Positions 45,178 to 56,926 are shown, counted from the stretch's first letter. The stretch: DNA of 64,000 bases from Phytophthora sp. 'mugwort' (GCA_033558025.1 JAUCEF010000006.1:3224001-3288000); one strand, 5' to 3'. Notes: generated by a model not told the origin, from the sequence alone. Program-made: numbers and translations.

Positions 45178-46480
45178 ATGCAACCCAACCTGACCGATGA
45201 TGAGCGCCGCGAGATTATCGACGAGATGCTGGAACGCAGTATTGACGGCGTACTGCCTCGAGGACTACAGTCGGAGCTGGCACGGCGTTGGGGGCGCGAT
45301 CGGGCCACAATGCCCAATCTGTGGCACTCGTACCGGGCTACAAGAGCTGAAGCAGGTGCCAAGGACGCCTGGAAGAGTAAGATCAAGCGAAAAAGCGGAC
45401 GGAAGCGAGAAATCGCGCGGGGGTGTATGCCAAGCTCCGAACAGTTCCTGTGGCTGAGAGGAAGGCTGCACAGCACGTTGCGGTAAGCGCAGGCGTCTCG
45501 GGCTACATGGTTGGTGTGCTGCAGAAGGAAGGAGCTCTTTCATGACGAACGAGCCGCATCAAGCCGACATTGACAGAAGGTCACATATTGCATCGACTTG
45601 AGTTTGCCCTGTCCCACGTGGACGAGAAGACAATGACGTTCGAACCTATGGTTGACGTCATCCATGCCGATGAAAAATGGTTCAATGCTGACAAGGACAA
45701 GCGGAGCTATCTGGTGTTCGAAGACGAGATACCCCCACCGCGATTCTTCAAGAGCAAGCGCTTCATCCCGAAGACGATGTTCCTGGCTGCATTTGCACGA
45801 CCGAGGTAATGACCTGATTGCAATAATTTATATTCTTCCAATAATTATAACCTGTGCTTTTTGATGCATGAAGGCATGATCCACACCGCAATGCCTGCTG
45901 GGACGGCAAACTCGGCATCTGGGCGTTCACAGAGGAATACACCGCCCAACGTACGAGCCGTAATCGTAAGAAGGGTGCTGCATGTGTCCGAAACTTACCG
46001 TCTATTGATCGCAGTCTGTACAAGAGGTACTTGCTGGAGTATGTGTACCCTGCGACAAAGGAGAAGTGGCCAAGGAAGGACAGGCACAGGCTCATCTGGG
46101 TTCAGCAGGACAATGCGAAGCCTCACGTTTCCTCGTTCGATCCGGAGGTTTTGGCGGCAGGGTCAGAAGGAGGTTGGAACATCCGACTCACGTTTCAGCC
46201 GCCGAAATTGCCAGATATGAATGTGTGTGACCTAGGTTTGTTTGCGTCTTTGCAGTCGATACAGTACCGCAAATACATGCGCAATGTCAAGGACGTCATC
46301 CACGCGGTCGAGGAAGCGTACGAAGAGATGTCTAAGGAAACGATGAGCAACATATTCTTGTCTCTACAGAACTGCATGCGTTGTATTCTTGCAGCGGATG
46401 GTGGAAACGACTACAAGCTCCCCCATATGGCCAGGCAAAGCTCAGAAACGCAGGTTCATTACCTTTTGTGTTACCGTGTG
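45178..46480 (+). pseudogene. Mariner-like transposase (plant/oomycete type, DD39D)
   Basis: The N-terminal helix-turn-helix (LTDDERREIIDEML, GLQSELARRWGRDRAT) is followed by a frameshift near 45420 to AKLRTVPVAERKA. A TGA near 45541 (probably from CGA) interrupts before SRIKPTLTEGH. The catalytic core has HADEKWFN (first Asp), MFLAAFARPR, a 68-nt GT-AG intron-like segment (45806-45873), GKLGIWAFTEE, WVQQDNAKPH (second Asp) and LPDMNVCDLGLFASLQ (third Asp). The C-terminus follows to about 46480. Two lesions make it inactive. I found no convincing terminal inverted repeats at either side. Confidence 0.87.
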
Positions 46481-46779
46481 ATACCTCCTATTACAATCGA
46501 GCGGTGAGCGCTCTTGCCCAAGGTACGCGTGAAAGTGCGTTTTCTTCAGCCCTCCACGTCTTAATCCCTATTTTAATCGATTGGGTTACGTTTATTCGCT
46601 TTTCGTACGATTTCCATCCCATACAACCGTCATATTGATTTGCTGAAATGTTTTCCAGCCAGAGGAAGTACGTACTTATACATAATACGTACATCTAAGG
46701 ATGTACTAAACATAACCACAACACAATTGCGACACCACAAAAGAACAATTAAATAATTGATGCTGCATTTCAAAACGCC

Positions 46780-49103
46780 GTGCAAGTTAGACACGAGCCT
46801 GCCACAATGGTAGCCATCGCGCCAACACCTCCCACACAGCCCGCTTCAAGCAACAGGAATCCGCAGCAACACGATGACAACCAGTTGAACACTGCGCTAG
46901 AGATCACGCAGCAGCCGCCCGAGACGTGGTACAAAGATCAATACGGCCGCAAGGCGACGTTCGAGCTCAAAGTACAGCGCACGGCGGAGGTCTGCGCGCA
47001 GTGCTCGGAACAGCGTATCCTTTCAGTGCAGCTGCTGTACGAGAGCGGGTCAGTAAAGCGCAACCGATGGGCCGAGTTGGAGACTTTGGCAAGAACTGAC
47101 TGGTTTCTTGCTGCTCAGGAAGACGGTGGAGAAGCAGGAGATACTGCATGTCATGTCGGGGCAGTGTCTGGACAAGAACAGGCAGAGCACGCTCGCTGTT
47201 CGCATTGCGGAGGTGTCCAAGAACCATCTGAATCAGGTGACAAAGGGGGCGGGGAAGTCGTACAGGTGGGCCTGAGAATGAACGAGAATGATTGTTAATG
47301 ATGTTGCAGAGGTTTCGAGTGGAGATCGCGGTGCCGCGCTGTTTGGGCGGCTGTGACTACAAGGTATCGGTAGTATCGGACCCGGTGCTGGTGTTGTCCA
47401 AGAAGAAGAAACGGGCGGTCAAGCAGAACGCGAAGACGGAAGTATCGCCGGCGAAGGTGAAGAAGCCAAAACGAGCATCGGCGCAGGATACGACAAGGCG
47501 GGACATGTCGAGTGACTCGCCGGATAGTTTAGAGTCGTCGACTTCTAGGTTTACAAGCAATGTGACAGCGGCGATTGCTGAGATGGAGGGGGCAATTCCC
47601 CCACGCACTTCAGAATTGATGGCTCCGTTTACACCAGACACGCCGAATTTGTGTCTGTGGGCAAATGCAGCGTTCGACTTGCTGCACAAACTGCAGTGGC
47701 AGCGCGTACCCGCGAGTCCCACAGAGAAACTAGGAGCGAATCTCGACGAGATATTGGCCCATGCCATGGCGAAAGCGTATAAATGTCCGTCGTGCCAAGA
47801 GACATACGGACAGGTACCGACGCACCGCGATGACTGTGACTTGAAGTTGCTACTGGAGCAAGGTGACGAGTGTTCTTTGTCGATTACCTATGCGGGGTGT
47901 GAGCTAACTGCTGGTTGCATATGGGTATGATGCAGGGCACACCGTGGGGCCGGCGGCTGGATCCGATAACAAACTTGCAACACGTTACTCGTCGCACTTG
48001 TCAACTGAGAAGCATTTCGAGTGGTCAGAGCGATACACTGGCGCTGACATCACCTCCAAAATCCAGGCATCTTCGTATAATCTATCTCAAGACCAGCTTC
48101 AGTCGACTGGGCCTGGAAACGGGCCAGCACATACAAAGGGTTTTGATCCTGCTTCACTGACACTAAATATCAATTGCTGGAAGGACTACGCTTCGCTGTC
48201 AAAGTTACTCTACAGGCAAGTTAGGCTAACATCTACAGTTGTTTAGTAGATTCGGAGCGTATGCTAACTCATCCCTCTACGTTTCGATGTATATGAACAG
48301 CACCTCCTACGTGGATGCAAAATCACCGCATGCGGCTGCGGCTACTGCTCTCAGCCCGACGTTACAGTGGAAAGGTGTTTTGCCACCGTTGGGGACCCTC
48401 TCAGCTGGGTTTCCCATTTTGCCCAGCAACGCAAAAAAATCTACGGTGAAACACGCAGCATTCCAGCACAGCCCGGGATCCCAACGTTTTTCAGCACTTC
48501 TATCAGCTACAAAAGACATGTCGCCTGATGCAGCGGACCTTTTTCGCGAAAGCGAGGCAGCGCTACATCCAGATGGAAATATCCTCAATTCTTTCGACAG
48601 TATGGGTTTGAGTGACATCATACGATCAAATCTTGACGATATCCCCGGCAACAATTTTCGGTTGACGCCGTTATCAAGCTCTTTATCAGCATTGCTGTCA
48701 TTAGATCAGTCAAACGTGGAAGTTGGCGTGCAAATTATTATGTCCTCCGACTTTCGAAGCTGCGGGTTCCCAGCTTTAGACGCCTCCTTTACTCTGATTG
48801 GATTTTATCAGATCTTGATGGCAACGGTAAGTGGATTTTCTATTTCTGTTCGTGTCTGTAGTAACACTGCCGCGTTGCATTCTATTTGGATATGCTTGTT
48901 GACAGCATGATAGCCCTGCGGAGTTACGGTTTGTGCCACATGTGTTTCCGTTACCCGAGGAAATGCGACAGGAGCTAAAAGATACAATCGCCGAATGGAG
49001 GCAAGATTCAGCGGTCTGTCACCGACGAGTATCATGTGAAGCTGACGCAGAAGACTCGTTGAATCACTTAAAGAGCTCTGTACTGCATGTAATTACACAG
49101 TAG
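46780..49103 (+). CDS. Multi-exon hypothetical protein with a conserved-looking beta-rich domain
   Basis: Proposed exons 46780-47048, 47119-47236, 47310-47862, 47936-about 48220, about 48239-48826 and 48906-49103. The first three introns are 70, 73 and 73 nt and all phases agree. The junction near 48220-48239 is unresolved: only 19 bases separate two good frames, so it may be a small deletion or misassembly. Features: YGRKATFELKVQR, LYESGKTVEKQEILHVM and RIAEVSKNHLNQRFRVEI (residues about 60-150, beta-rich, domain-like), a Lys-rich segment (SKKKKRAVK, VKKPKR) resembling a nuclear signal, and CPSCQETYG. No family is identified. May act in the nucleus. Confidence 0.62.
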
Positions 49104-49189
49104 CGTTGTCGTCTTCAAATATATGGCCACTACCGATAAATGACGATAAGTAACATATGCACAAAAGGCCAAGTCACGTTGACTTGTCA

Positions 49190-49560
49190 CCAATAACGTA
49201 TTGACTTGTTGAAGTGCACTACAAGTAGACACAGAAAAAGTTTACGCCCAAGATACAATTATTCAAAAGTATTAATGAAGTCTTGTCACATAGTAGACTA
49301 TTTGTACTACGTAGCAAAGACTTAATTACTATTATATATATTAAATAATATATTTTTGTATTCAAAATATTGCTGTAATTCAAAACCAATTAATTGCTTT
49401 TAGTTATTTGATAATAAATATTTTCTAAATTACAGCAAAATTTTACAGTATTATACAAAAATACCTGAACATCGTGTGCCCAACTAACTGATTTTAACAC
49501 TGACGTTATTATCACTACTAAAACCAGTGTTAAAAATTCAGTTAATTGATTTTATTATCT
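49190..49560. repeat. AT-rich stretch with nested inverted repeats (MITE-like)
   Basis: AAGTCTT...AAGACTT (49279 / 49316), TATTTTTGTAT...ATACAAAAATA (49350-49470) with GCTGTAATT / AATTACAGC inside, and a hairpin TAACTGATTTTAACACTG...CAGTGTTAAAAATTCAGTTA (49485-49550). These look like one or more decayed short inverted-repeat elements. They lie after the end of the gene at 49103. Confidence 0.55.
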
Positions 49561-50793
49561 ATTGTGCTTTCATCGATTCTGCGCTCGTAATTCTGGCGTT
49601 ACTATATCTCGCTCTGAGGACTAAATCCGGGCGAATTACGATAATTCCATTCTAAATCTGAAGAAGCACCTTCAGTAATATTCGCAAAGCGACGACCAAA
49701 CGGGTGGCTCACAAAACAAACCACCGGGCACGGGCCTCCTAACGTGAACGACACCGTGCTGTCATGCGGCTGCACTAATATTTGTGTCTGCGTGTCTGTA
49801 TCCTCTGTGCCTACTGTGCATCACTTATGCTGCGTGTGTGTCTTGTGTTATTATCTGCCCTTGTGCTGCTTATGTGTACCAGGTCGTCGCTCGGCTCGTT
49901 GCCGCTAAGCTTGTGCACACGGTAAGGGCTGTTGCGCAATATTTTGCCTCCACTGGTGCGTCGGGTGCAAGCGCAGAGGCCCACAACAACGCCATCTCTC
50001 CCTTTGCTATCTGCTCAGCGCCCCAAGGATTGAAGCGCCTTGAGAGTACGTACGTGTCAATTTATACGCACTTCTACAGACGTTTACAGCTCTAATGTTA
50101 CCCGACATGCACTTCTTGTGATGTATCATGTACAGGACTATGACAACACTGTGGTGAAGCAGCGGCACCTCTTGTATACTCATCTCTCCACTGCCGTCGC
50201 GAACAGCTACACTACGCACTGAGAAGTCATCACCTCGAAGACAAGTACCGTAAGATATCAACTGACTGCATTCTCCCGTTGATCACTCTCATACTAGGTT
50301 ATCTCTGTGGCGCATTTGGAGTTGCACAAGCAAGTTAGAAGCGTCGCAAGCTACGCACACAGGATGCCCAAAGCAATAATTGGTATGCTACGCACTCGTA
50401 TTTATATTTTGCAAAAGCTAATACGAAAAATGCTTTTGGCTTAGCAGAACAGTGAGTCTTCCATTGCCAGAATCGTCGTCTGGACTTCTGACACTGAAAG
50501 TCGGCATACCGTTCGTTACCAGTAGAACGAGCTACGGAGCGCCACAGCAGGTATAGCTTGCGCTTGAAGACGGATACTCGGTTTTCGCGCCCGTGTCCGT
50601 AGGCTGGTGGAGAAAATGAAGGAGATTAAAGAGGTTTCGAAATTGCCTTCTCGCTGCCACTACCCTCACAGCCCGTGCTTGGTGGTAGTAAAAGCCATTT
50701 CGATTTTTTAGATTTCGGAGGTTCACTTACCCTCACATTTCGTCTACCGAAGAATACTCAATAAGCGACAACTGTTCACTACGGTACGGTGGA
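49561..50793. other. No recognisable gene (1.2 kb)
   Basis: The longest frame (49784-50095, +) is Cys/Leu/Val-rich and repetitive (TGTGT-rich DNA). It has no domain and is unlikely to be a gene. Confidence 0.4.
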
Positions 50794-51150
50794 AATGAGT
50801 GGCGTTGACGCAGCAGAAGCGACAGTACCAAGCTTCAGTGTCCGCGCGGTCGCCCCGTCTGCCCCAAGCTCTGCGTCACCGGCGCCGCTGCCTTGGGAGC
50901 AACGCATCCAAAGCACCAACAGCGTCGCTCTCCAGGCGTAGCGCTGTCATTATGCTGTCTTTGAGCGGGTACGGTTTTGCGTGCGTGTTTCTCGATATAG
51001 TATATATTCTCACTGAGCTGTCGCTCGCGCCAGACTGCGCTTGACGCAGAGCGAGGCACTTCTCGCCGTGCTCGTCCAGTACGGGGAGAAGAACACGTGG
51101 CTGGAGCTGGTGGCGGCCGGTGCCGTGCACACAACCGTACACTGAGCTAC
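50794..51150 (+). pseudogene. Possible fragment of a Myb-like protein gene
   Basis: A frame starting MSGVDAAEATVP (50794) is Ala/Ser/Pro-rich and stops at 50941. A second frame near 51025-51145 has LTQSEALLAVLVQYGEKNTWLELVAAG, which resembles the first helices of a Myb/SANT repeat. They could be two exons. The end is cut by a run of 14 G (51169-51182). Weak. Confidence 0.3.
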
Positions 51151-51699
51151 AGGTCACATGGCGACTTTGGGGGGGGGGGGGGATCGATGGAAATGCAGCG
51201 TCTGTTTTTTTCTCTGTTGGTCTATGGAGTGGTTGGTATCCAATGAAATACCGTTAGCCCTCTGTTACCGGAAATCGGGCATCCGAACCCTTAATGAACG
51301 TCCTAATCTACGACGTCTCAGTACACTCAGAGTTTGTATGGATGTGTCTATGCCATGACAGAATACATCAAGTTTGGTCTATACGTTTTATAAGATTTTG
51401 GCCGGCAATGTCGAGTGACTTACGACGTACGAGTTGAAAGGATGAGTAGTATCCCCAAACGTACGACACTCAGGAAAATGGATAGTAGCAAAAACGGACC
51501 AGATAGTGAGAAATTGACAAGAGGTACTACACAGACAGAACAACTCGCAAATCGTTAATCGAAGGTACTGTCACAATCGGCATCTTCGCTCTATCGCTTT
51601 ATCATCCAACCTCGGCCTCTTCATCACGAAGAAGCACTCTTCGTGTCTTCTTTCGAACCCCTATTTTCCCTGAACGCCGCAAGACAACATGCTTACCGA

Positions 51700-52190
51700 G
51701 GGATTCGGGGATTGATGTACCACACTCAAAATCTTCATGCCAGATCTGAAAGCAGGTTTTGGCCACGCCGTTGTACTCATGTCGTGACTTCGAGCAGAGG
51801 AAGCACTTCGCGCTACCTTGAAACAGTCTTCGCAGTAGAAAGTAGTCTGAAGCGACTTTTACCGCTCACCGCGAAGGGGACCGCACACTTTGCAAGAGCG
51901 CTACTGACGTTTCTGTACGCCTGATACAGTAACCCAGCCATCAAACTGCCTGTGTTAGTGCGATGACTGCCGACGGCGCTTGGCAACAGAGCGACCCGAC
52001 GGTAGCGGAGTGGTCGAAGGTTTGATGTCAAAATCCTCGGGCTTGAGTTGCACAAATTGTTGTGAAAAGTGACAATCCATTTCCCTCTCGATATTGGGGC
52101 AACTCCCTTGATTCGACGAGTTTCCTTGTACGTGATGAATGCGTTCACAATTGCAATGTCTACGACCCCCCCCCCCCCCCAAAAAAAAAA
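51700..52190 (-). pseudogene. piggyBac-like transposase, C-terminal end
   Basis: Minus-strand text DIAIVNAFITYKE (the segment after the catalytic core of oomycete piggyBac-like transposases), a linker, then a Cys-rich tail in two frames: SCKVCGPL, TTFYCEDC and, after a frameshift, KCFLCSKSRHEYNGVAKTCFQIWHEDF. The Cys/His spacing matches the C-terminal zinc domain of that family. A C15-A19 homopolymer block (52166-52199) marks the upstream break. Confidence 0.75.
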
Positions 52191-52559
52191 AAAAAAAAAT
52201 GTAGTATTATCGGAAGCGAAACTATGTCTGGATAGTGTGGGGACTGGAGGCGGAGTTGGTCGTGCACATCCACGCCACCCATCCAACGCTGCTAGTCCAC
52301 AGCTGCCCAGATCAGTTAGTTTTTATTGATGAAACCTCAAAGGATGGTAGAGATGTTCTGAGAATTAGGCATGGTCGCGTCGAAATACACCAGAAATTGT
52401 TTCCCTCCCGTTCAGTCGCGGCGAGCGACTTTCATTTTTGGCAGCTTTTGACGTAACAGGGTTCTTTGCTTGAGAATCAACTCCAGGGACCTTAGACAGA
52501 AATGCATTTATACGATGTTTTATAGCACCATATATCAATCCGTGGCCTTTGCCAAGGTA

Positions 52560-52800
52560 AATTCTCCTGGTTATAGATACGACAGAACTCTGCTAGTATT
52601 TTCGTGTATACATTAGATCCATCGTCATCCTTGATAATGAAAAAAATCCACATGTATCGAGAATTGGAAGACCTCGTTCATAGTCGCGGGGGCCTACTCT
52701 TTTACTACCTCCCTACTCGCCGCAGCTCACTCCGATCGAAGTCGGGTTTTCGCTACTGAAACGCTGGCTTTTCGCGAAGACCCACTTAGAACTGTAAGTG
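52560..52800 (+). pseudogene. Tc1/IS630-type (DDE_3) transposase fragment
   Basis: LPPYSPQLTPIEVGFSLLKRWLF near 52703-52771 is the hallmark segment around the third catalytic residue (the PIE Glu) of Tc1/IS630-type transposases. Only the C-terminal part remains, with a stop at 52795. Upstream text near 52600-52700 is decayed. Confidence 0.68.
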
Positions 52801-53099
52801 TGGTCCTGGTACAGTGCACGACGAAAAGCGAGAACGTCGGTCTTAATCTCTACGAGCACTGTGGATACGGACTTCAAGATCTGAACAAAAGCTGCTTTTT
52901 CCGCTAAGCAATTATATTGCTCCACCGTTAGTATCCCTATTACAAGCTGGTATCGCTCATGTGGTCGGTATCCTGAACGTTAACAGATGGCTGTTGCTTG
53001 GAACAGGAGCCCGATAGGGTGGTCGTAGCTATACTCTGGCAGCTCTAGGGCTACTCGTAGGTCTGAAACGTTCAAAATCTAGCGGAAGCATGCCTCCGT

Positions 53100-53414
53100 T
53101 CAATCTAAAACGAACGGTAGCAAATTCCGAAGAACCGCGCGCTGATGTTTCTCCTTTTCCGCCTCTCGCTGATATTCATCAATGCGCTTCAACTGCGTGA
53201 ACGTAGGATTTGTAGGGATAGACAGGGGCGTTTGATTGGGCAGTCTGGCATGGGTCACCGCCCAGTACGCCCGCGTCGCCTCGCCCAGTTGTTGCTCCAC
53301 CAGAAGTGTGCCGAGGTGCTCGTCGATCAGGGATGCAGCAGCTACAACACGCCCCTCTGTTGCTCGGCATATTGCCGTAGTTGCAGCGAACTTGCTGACG
53401 TAAATGAAAAGCAC
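53100..53414 (-). CDS. Small hypothetical protein, charged C-terminus
   Basis: 104 codons: IDEHLGTLLVEQQLGEATRAYWAV, then TPLSIPTNPTFTQLKRIDEYQREAEKEKHQRAVL. The amphipathic and charged pattern looks protein-like, and the frame may be one exon of a longer gene. No family recognised. Confidence 0.35.
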   Translation of the reverse strand: MLFIYVSKFAATTAICRATEGRVVAAASLIDEHLGTLLVEQQLGEATRAYWAVTHARLPNQTPLSIPTNPTFTQLKRIDEYQREAEKEKHQRAVLRNLLPFVLD

Positions 53415-53859
53415 GAGCTTGAACGACGCTTGGTTACACGTAACCCATTATGCAAAAATAACATGAGCACTGCGGACCTGCATCTCATTACGTCACCTTA
53501 TTCGTACCCGGCTTTCCGTTTGGCAGCAAGGAATCAAACGGACGACAGCTGCACTAGCAGCTCGTGGTCAGTTTCTGCTAATGCAACGAACTTGGACTGT
53601 GAGGTACTGGCTGTTGGCCTTAGCAGAATAGGCTCGGCTTCCGGCCATTCAATAGAGAGGTTTCGAGGGCGCTTTCATTGCCACTACCACCAAGAGAGCT
53701 GTTTAAGACACCGCTTCTCCTAAACGTTCATTACAAAATCCTAGTGAAAGTGCCAGATGTGGTGACAGCTTTCACTTCTCTCACCACCATCCATCCCCGC
53801 GGCGAAGCAGCTCGCTCAAGCAGGCCCCACAGCACTTTGACTCTCTCAGAAGCGTTGCA

Positions 53860-54546
53860 ATGGAGGAAGGCAAGCGCAAAAATTTCACAGACGCCGATGA
53901 CGCGTTTCTTCTGAAGCAAATTATTGCCGAGGAGCCCTTCAAGAGAGACTACGGCAAAGTAATAGAGAAGTGGCAGCACGTGGCAGACGCCCTGAATGCC
54001 TCCGACGTTTTCTCGCGCGACAACCTCAGCGCCAAGATGGCCCAGAATCGCTTTAATCTACTCCTAGGTACGTGTGAGATGGTCTGTGTGCTCTATCGAT
54101 TATGTGGCTGTCAGAGAGTGCACGCAACAACAACAAGAAGGCGGCCAAGAGGTCGGGCGTCAGCGAAGAGTACGAATTCAAGCATGAGCTTCTCGACGAG
54201 CTCCTCTTGCTCGTCGACGAGCACCGGCACGCGCAAGACAAGGCCAAAGAGGAGACTCGGGCAGAAGCTCTTGCTGCCGAGAAGGCCGGCGAGGTGATCC
54301 GGGAACTTGCGTCAGCGCCTGAAGCGGCGCGACCCGCCTGGCGAGGACGAGAGTACGCGGCCCAGCCAGAGGCCCAACAAGTTCGCGAAGCTGGCGGAGG
54401 TGCTGCGGGAGCACAAGGAGAAAAAGTTAGAGTTTCGGCGCGAGCAGTGGGAGCAAGAGAGACAAGATCGCCTTGCCGCCGAGGCGCAGCGCCGCGAGGA
54501 CCAGCAACGCCTTCTGCAAGTACTTACATTGCTAGTCAAGAAGTAG
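53860..54546 (+). pseudogene. Myb/SANT-like partner gene of a PIF/Harbinger element
   Basis: Exon 1 (53860-54067) encodes a SANT-like domain (RKNFTDADDAFLLKQIIAEEPF, KVIEKWQHVADALNASDVFSRDNL, KMAQNRFNLLL). A 47-nt intron leads to exon 2 (from 54115): AAKRSGVSEEYEFKHELLDEL and a long charged coiled coil. A one-base frameshift near 54300 precedes the last part (KFAKLAEVLREHKEKKLEF, QRREDQQRLLQVL). PIF/Harbinger elements need such a protein to bind and import the transposase. It is tail-to-tail with the transposase gene at 54575, 28 bases apart. Confidence 0.78.
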
Positions 54547-54574
54547 GCAGAGTCTGCTAGTTTTACTTTGTGGC

Positions 54575-55700
54575 TTAGTCCTCTTGGTAGTCCCCTAGCG
54601 ATGGAGGCTGTAAACCAAAAAATGCACTGATCTGGTTGCCTCCACGAAAGCAGGCCTGACAGTTCGTGAGGAACATGGCAACACGCACGTATTTGCCTAC
54701 TGGACTCAGCCGAATCTTGAGTCTCTTTGCATACGAAATGAAGCCCAAGTAGTCTTCATGGTCTTGAATTCCATTCGACAGATTGCGCACAGCACTCATT
54801 TCTCGATTGAAAATGCGCTGGTGAATTGTTAGAGCTGCATATTTAAACCCAGTGGCGCAGTACTTGCTCAAAGGATACGCTGGGTCCCCAATGATGGCCT
54901 TCCCAGCAAAGATGTAATCATTATCCTCGAAATATGGAAGCAATTTGCTTGCCACAAAGACAGTGCTATCGTGGCGGTGCCCTTCGTGTGGCCCCCAGAA
55001 GAGAATGCATAAGTCATCCGGGGCCGTAAGCCCTGCGTAGTCAGCAGAGATGCACTTGTCAGATGAGGTGCACTTGCAAACGATAGCATGGCTACATTGA
55101 AGGGCTACATACCTTGGTAGATGGTGCAGTGAACTCTCTTGTGGCCGTTATAGACTTGGGCTTGTAAGTTCTCAGCGCGCCGCCGCGCACGTGCACTCGG
55201 CCGGCAGATAGGAATTTTAGTACCATCTGGAAAAGCAAACACTTAGTAACAGGAGCTCGTGCTGAGATTGCAGAACAGTACGATTCGATTCGCTCACTAA
55301 TGAGCCTCTTCTGAAAGTAAAGCTTCCCTTTTATCCCGGTGTCTATGATGTCGACTACAGCAACACAATGCAATTGTCAGAACCTCATTACAGCAATGAT
55401 GTAGTAAGCAATAGCATTCGTACGCACCCATGTACAGAAAGATACACGACAACGTGCAGCTCGCGCGGCCGAACTTGTTCTCCATGTCGTAAAGCCGTCG
55501 AGGATAGCTCAGGCGGTACATTAAAATGCGCATGGCCTCCTCCACAGAGCAGCGGTCACCACGCTCAGTGATGATGACCGCCGGCAGGCTGCAGCAGCGC
55601 AACAAGCCGGAGGATACCGCCCACATGAAACCGAAAGTATCGCTCAGCGTTCGCGTCCGTGCACGCAAGCAGGTTGAACCGAACAGCCGGGATTAGAGGC
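54575..55700 (-). pseudogene. PIF/Harbinger transposase (DDE_Tnp_4), broken or multi-exon
   Basis: Blocks from N to C: MRILMYRLSYPRRLYDMENKFGR (about 55560-55460), FQKRLISERIESYC (55320-55260), IDGT-like DGTKIPICRPSARARR and YNGHKRVHCTIYQ (55225-55115), then ADYAGLTAPDDLCILFWG with HDSTVF (55050-54960) and FAGKAIIGDPAYPLSKY, NREMSAVRNLSNGIQD, GLSPVGKY-like RLSPVGKYVRVAMFLTNC and GGNQISAFFGLQPPSLGDY (54920-54580). The order is right for a Harbinger transposase. Frames change several times; some changes have GT-AG signals (introns), others look like frameshifts. The second catalytic Asp is in GDPAY. Confidence 0.82.
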
Positions 55701-55849
55701 CGCTCGGGTGCGCCACCCCTTAAATTAGCTTGTTTGGGGTAAATTGAAGGAAGTGGCACTGCACAGGGTCGCTTTAAGAGATTGTCACCTACCTCCGATG
55801 GTCCATATTTGGCCTAGGGGGACAATGCTCCGTCCGCACTCACAGCCAG

Positions 55850-55915
55850 TACAGCCTAACGGAAAAGTTCTCGAAAGAGAAGATGGTGGTTCGGTTTCCT
55901 CCTACTGGCAACTTT
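55850..55915 (+). repeat. tRNA-derived SINE-like element, second copy
   Basis: Same length and layout as 34854-34920: A-box-like CAGCCTAACGG (55852-55862), CGAAAGAGAAG, B box GGTTCGGTTTC (55888-55898), ending ACTGGCAACTTT. About 70% similar by eye. Degenerate. Confidence 0.55.
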
Positions 55916-55933
55916 CGTGATCTGAAAACAATT

Positions 55934-56926
55934 TTATTTGCTTACCACTACGTCATATGCATGCAACGATGTCTGACGGCAAGAAGATGACTCTCGCAGC
56001 CAAGAAGTTGGCTGCTCCGAAGCTAGTACGGCGAGAAATGAAGGAGGCGAGATGCCTGCGACGACTCCGATTGCTGCGACACGTTTGAGCGAATTTGAGG
56101 TTGATCCGATTGGCCCGACGACGACGGTACGTAGCTTGGTTGCGCGCCGCTTTTCCTTTGCCTGTTCACCGCACCGTATGTACTCCTTCAGTGTCAACTT
56201 GTAACAATTGACATCTTGAGCGAAGAGAGGTTTTAGCGGCGTGTGGTAGTTCGTCAAAGCGCAAGTAATGTTCGCGACCATGTCGAGCTTGTTGTGACTC
56301 CAACGAAATATTTCTGACATTGTCGCCCACAGATTTCTCAAACGACCGAAGTGCATCTCGACAATGATGCAGTCAGAAGAAGCGCGCCGGTTACGCTGAA
56401 TTTCATCGTTGGTAAGCTCGCCATTTCGAGGTTTTGCGTTTGGGTCGGATCGTTCTGATTGTCTGGCCAGATCTTGGTATCCAATGTCTACCAGGACTGT
56501 CCAGCTTCGCCCGAATTCTTCGTGGCCTTCTCTGTCGTCTTCGATTCCGATTTCTGCGGTGACGGTATTCTTGGCTAGCACGTCCGTGGGTCAGCTCCGT
56601 GAATATGGAGTTGCCGTTGCGCGGATCCCGGGTTGTGCGATGACAGCGAGACGCATACGCCTGGAAGTGGAACAAATGCTTCAGGTTTTAGTCGACAAAG
56701 GGTGCGCTTATCTGAATAATACGTTTTTGCTTCCACGAATTTCCCACTCGGGAGGTAAGCCGGTTGTAACTTCACGTCTGTACGTAGAGTGCGTATCGGT
56801 AGTACTTGAACAGTTCGGCCTTTGAAGCTGCGTTGTCATTGCGATCAACTGGGTGAAGTGATCCATGAGTGGCTTTTGGATTAGCTCGAGCACCTTCATC
56901 GTGATTTTGCCCGAAAACTTTGGCAT
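55934..56926 (-). pseudogene. Second DDE_Tnp_4 transposase, C-terminal two thirds
   Basis: Blocks: PKFSGKITMKVLEL (56925-56885), YRREVTTGLPPEWE (56790-56750), GKFVEAKTYYSDK and VCVSLSSHNPGS (56745-56630), VDIGYQDLARQSE (second catalytic Asp, near 56490), RNRRASSDCIIVEMHFGRLRNLW (third residue in VEMHFGR, near 56370-56310) and ALTNYHTPLKPLFAQD (about 56250). A basic tail follows. The last 215 codons are open, the earlier part is frameshifted. It differs from the Harbinger transposase at 54575, so it is an independent insertion. Confidence 0.78.

Noticed and set aside
51813..52286. 157-codon frame as one protein
   Set aside because: It reads through a poly-C/poly-A block as Phe and Gly runs. 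Only its middle is a transposase fragment, whose tail is in another frame.
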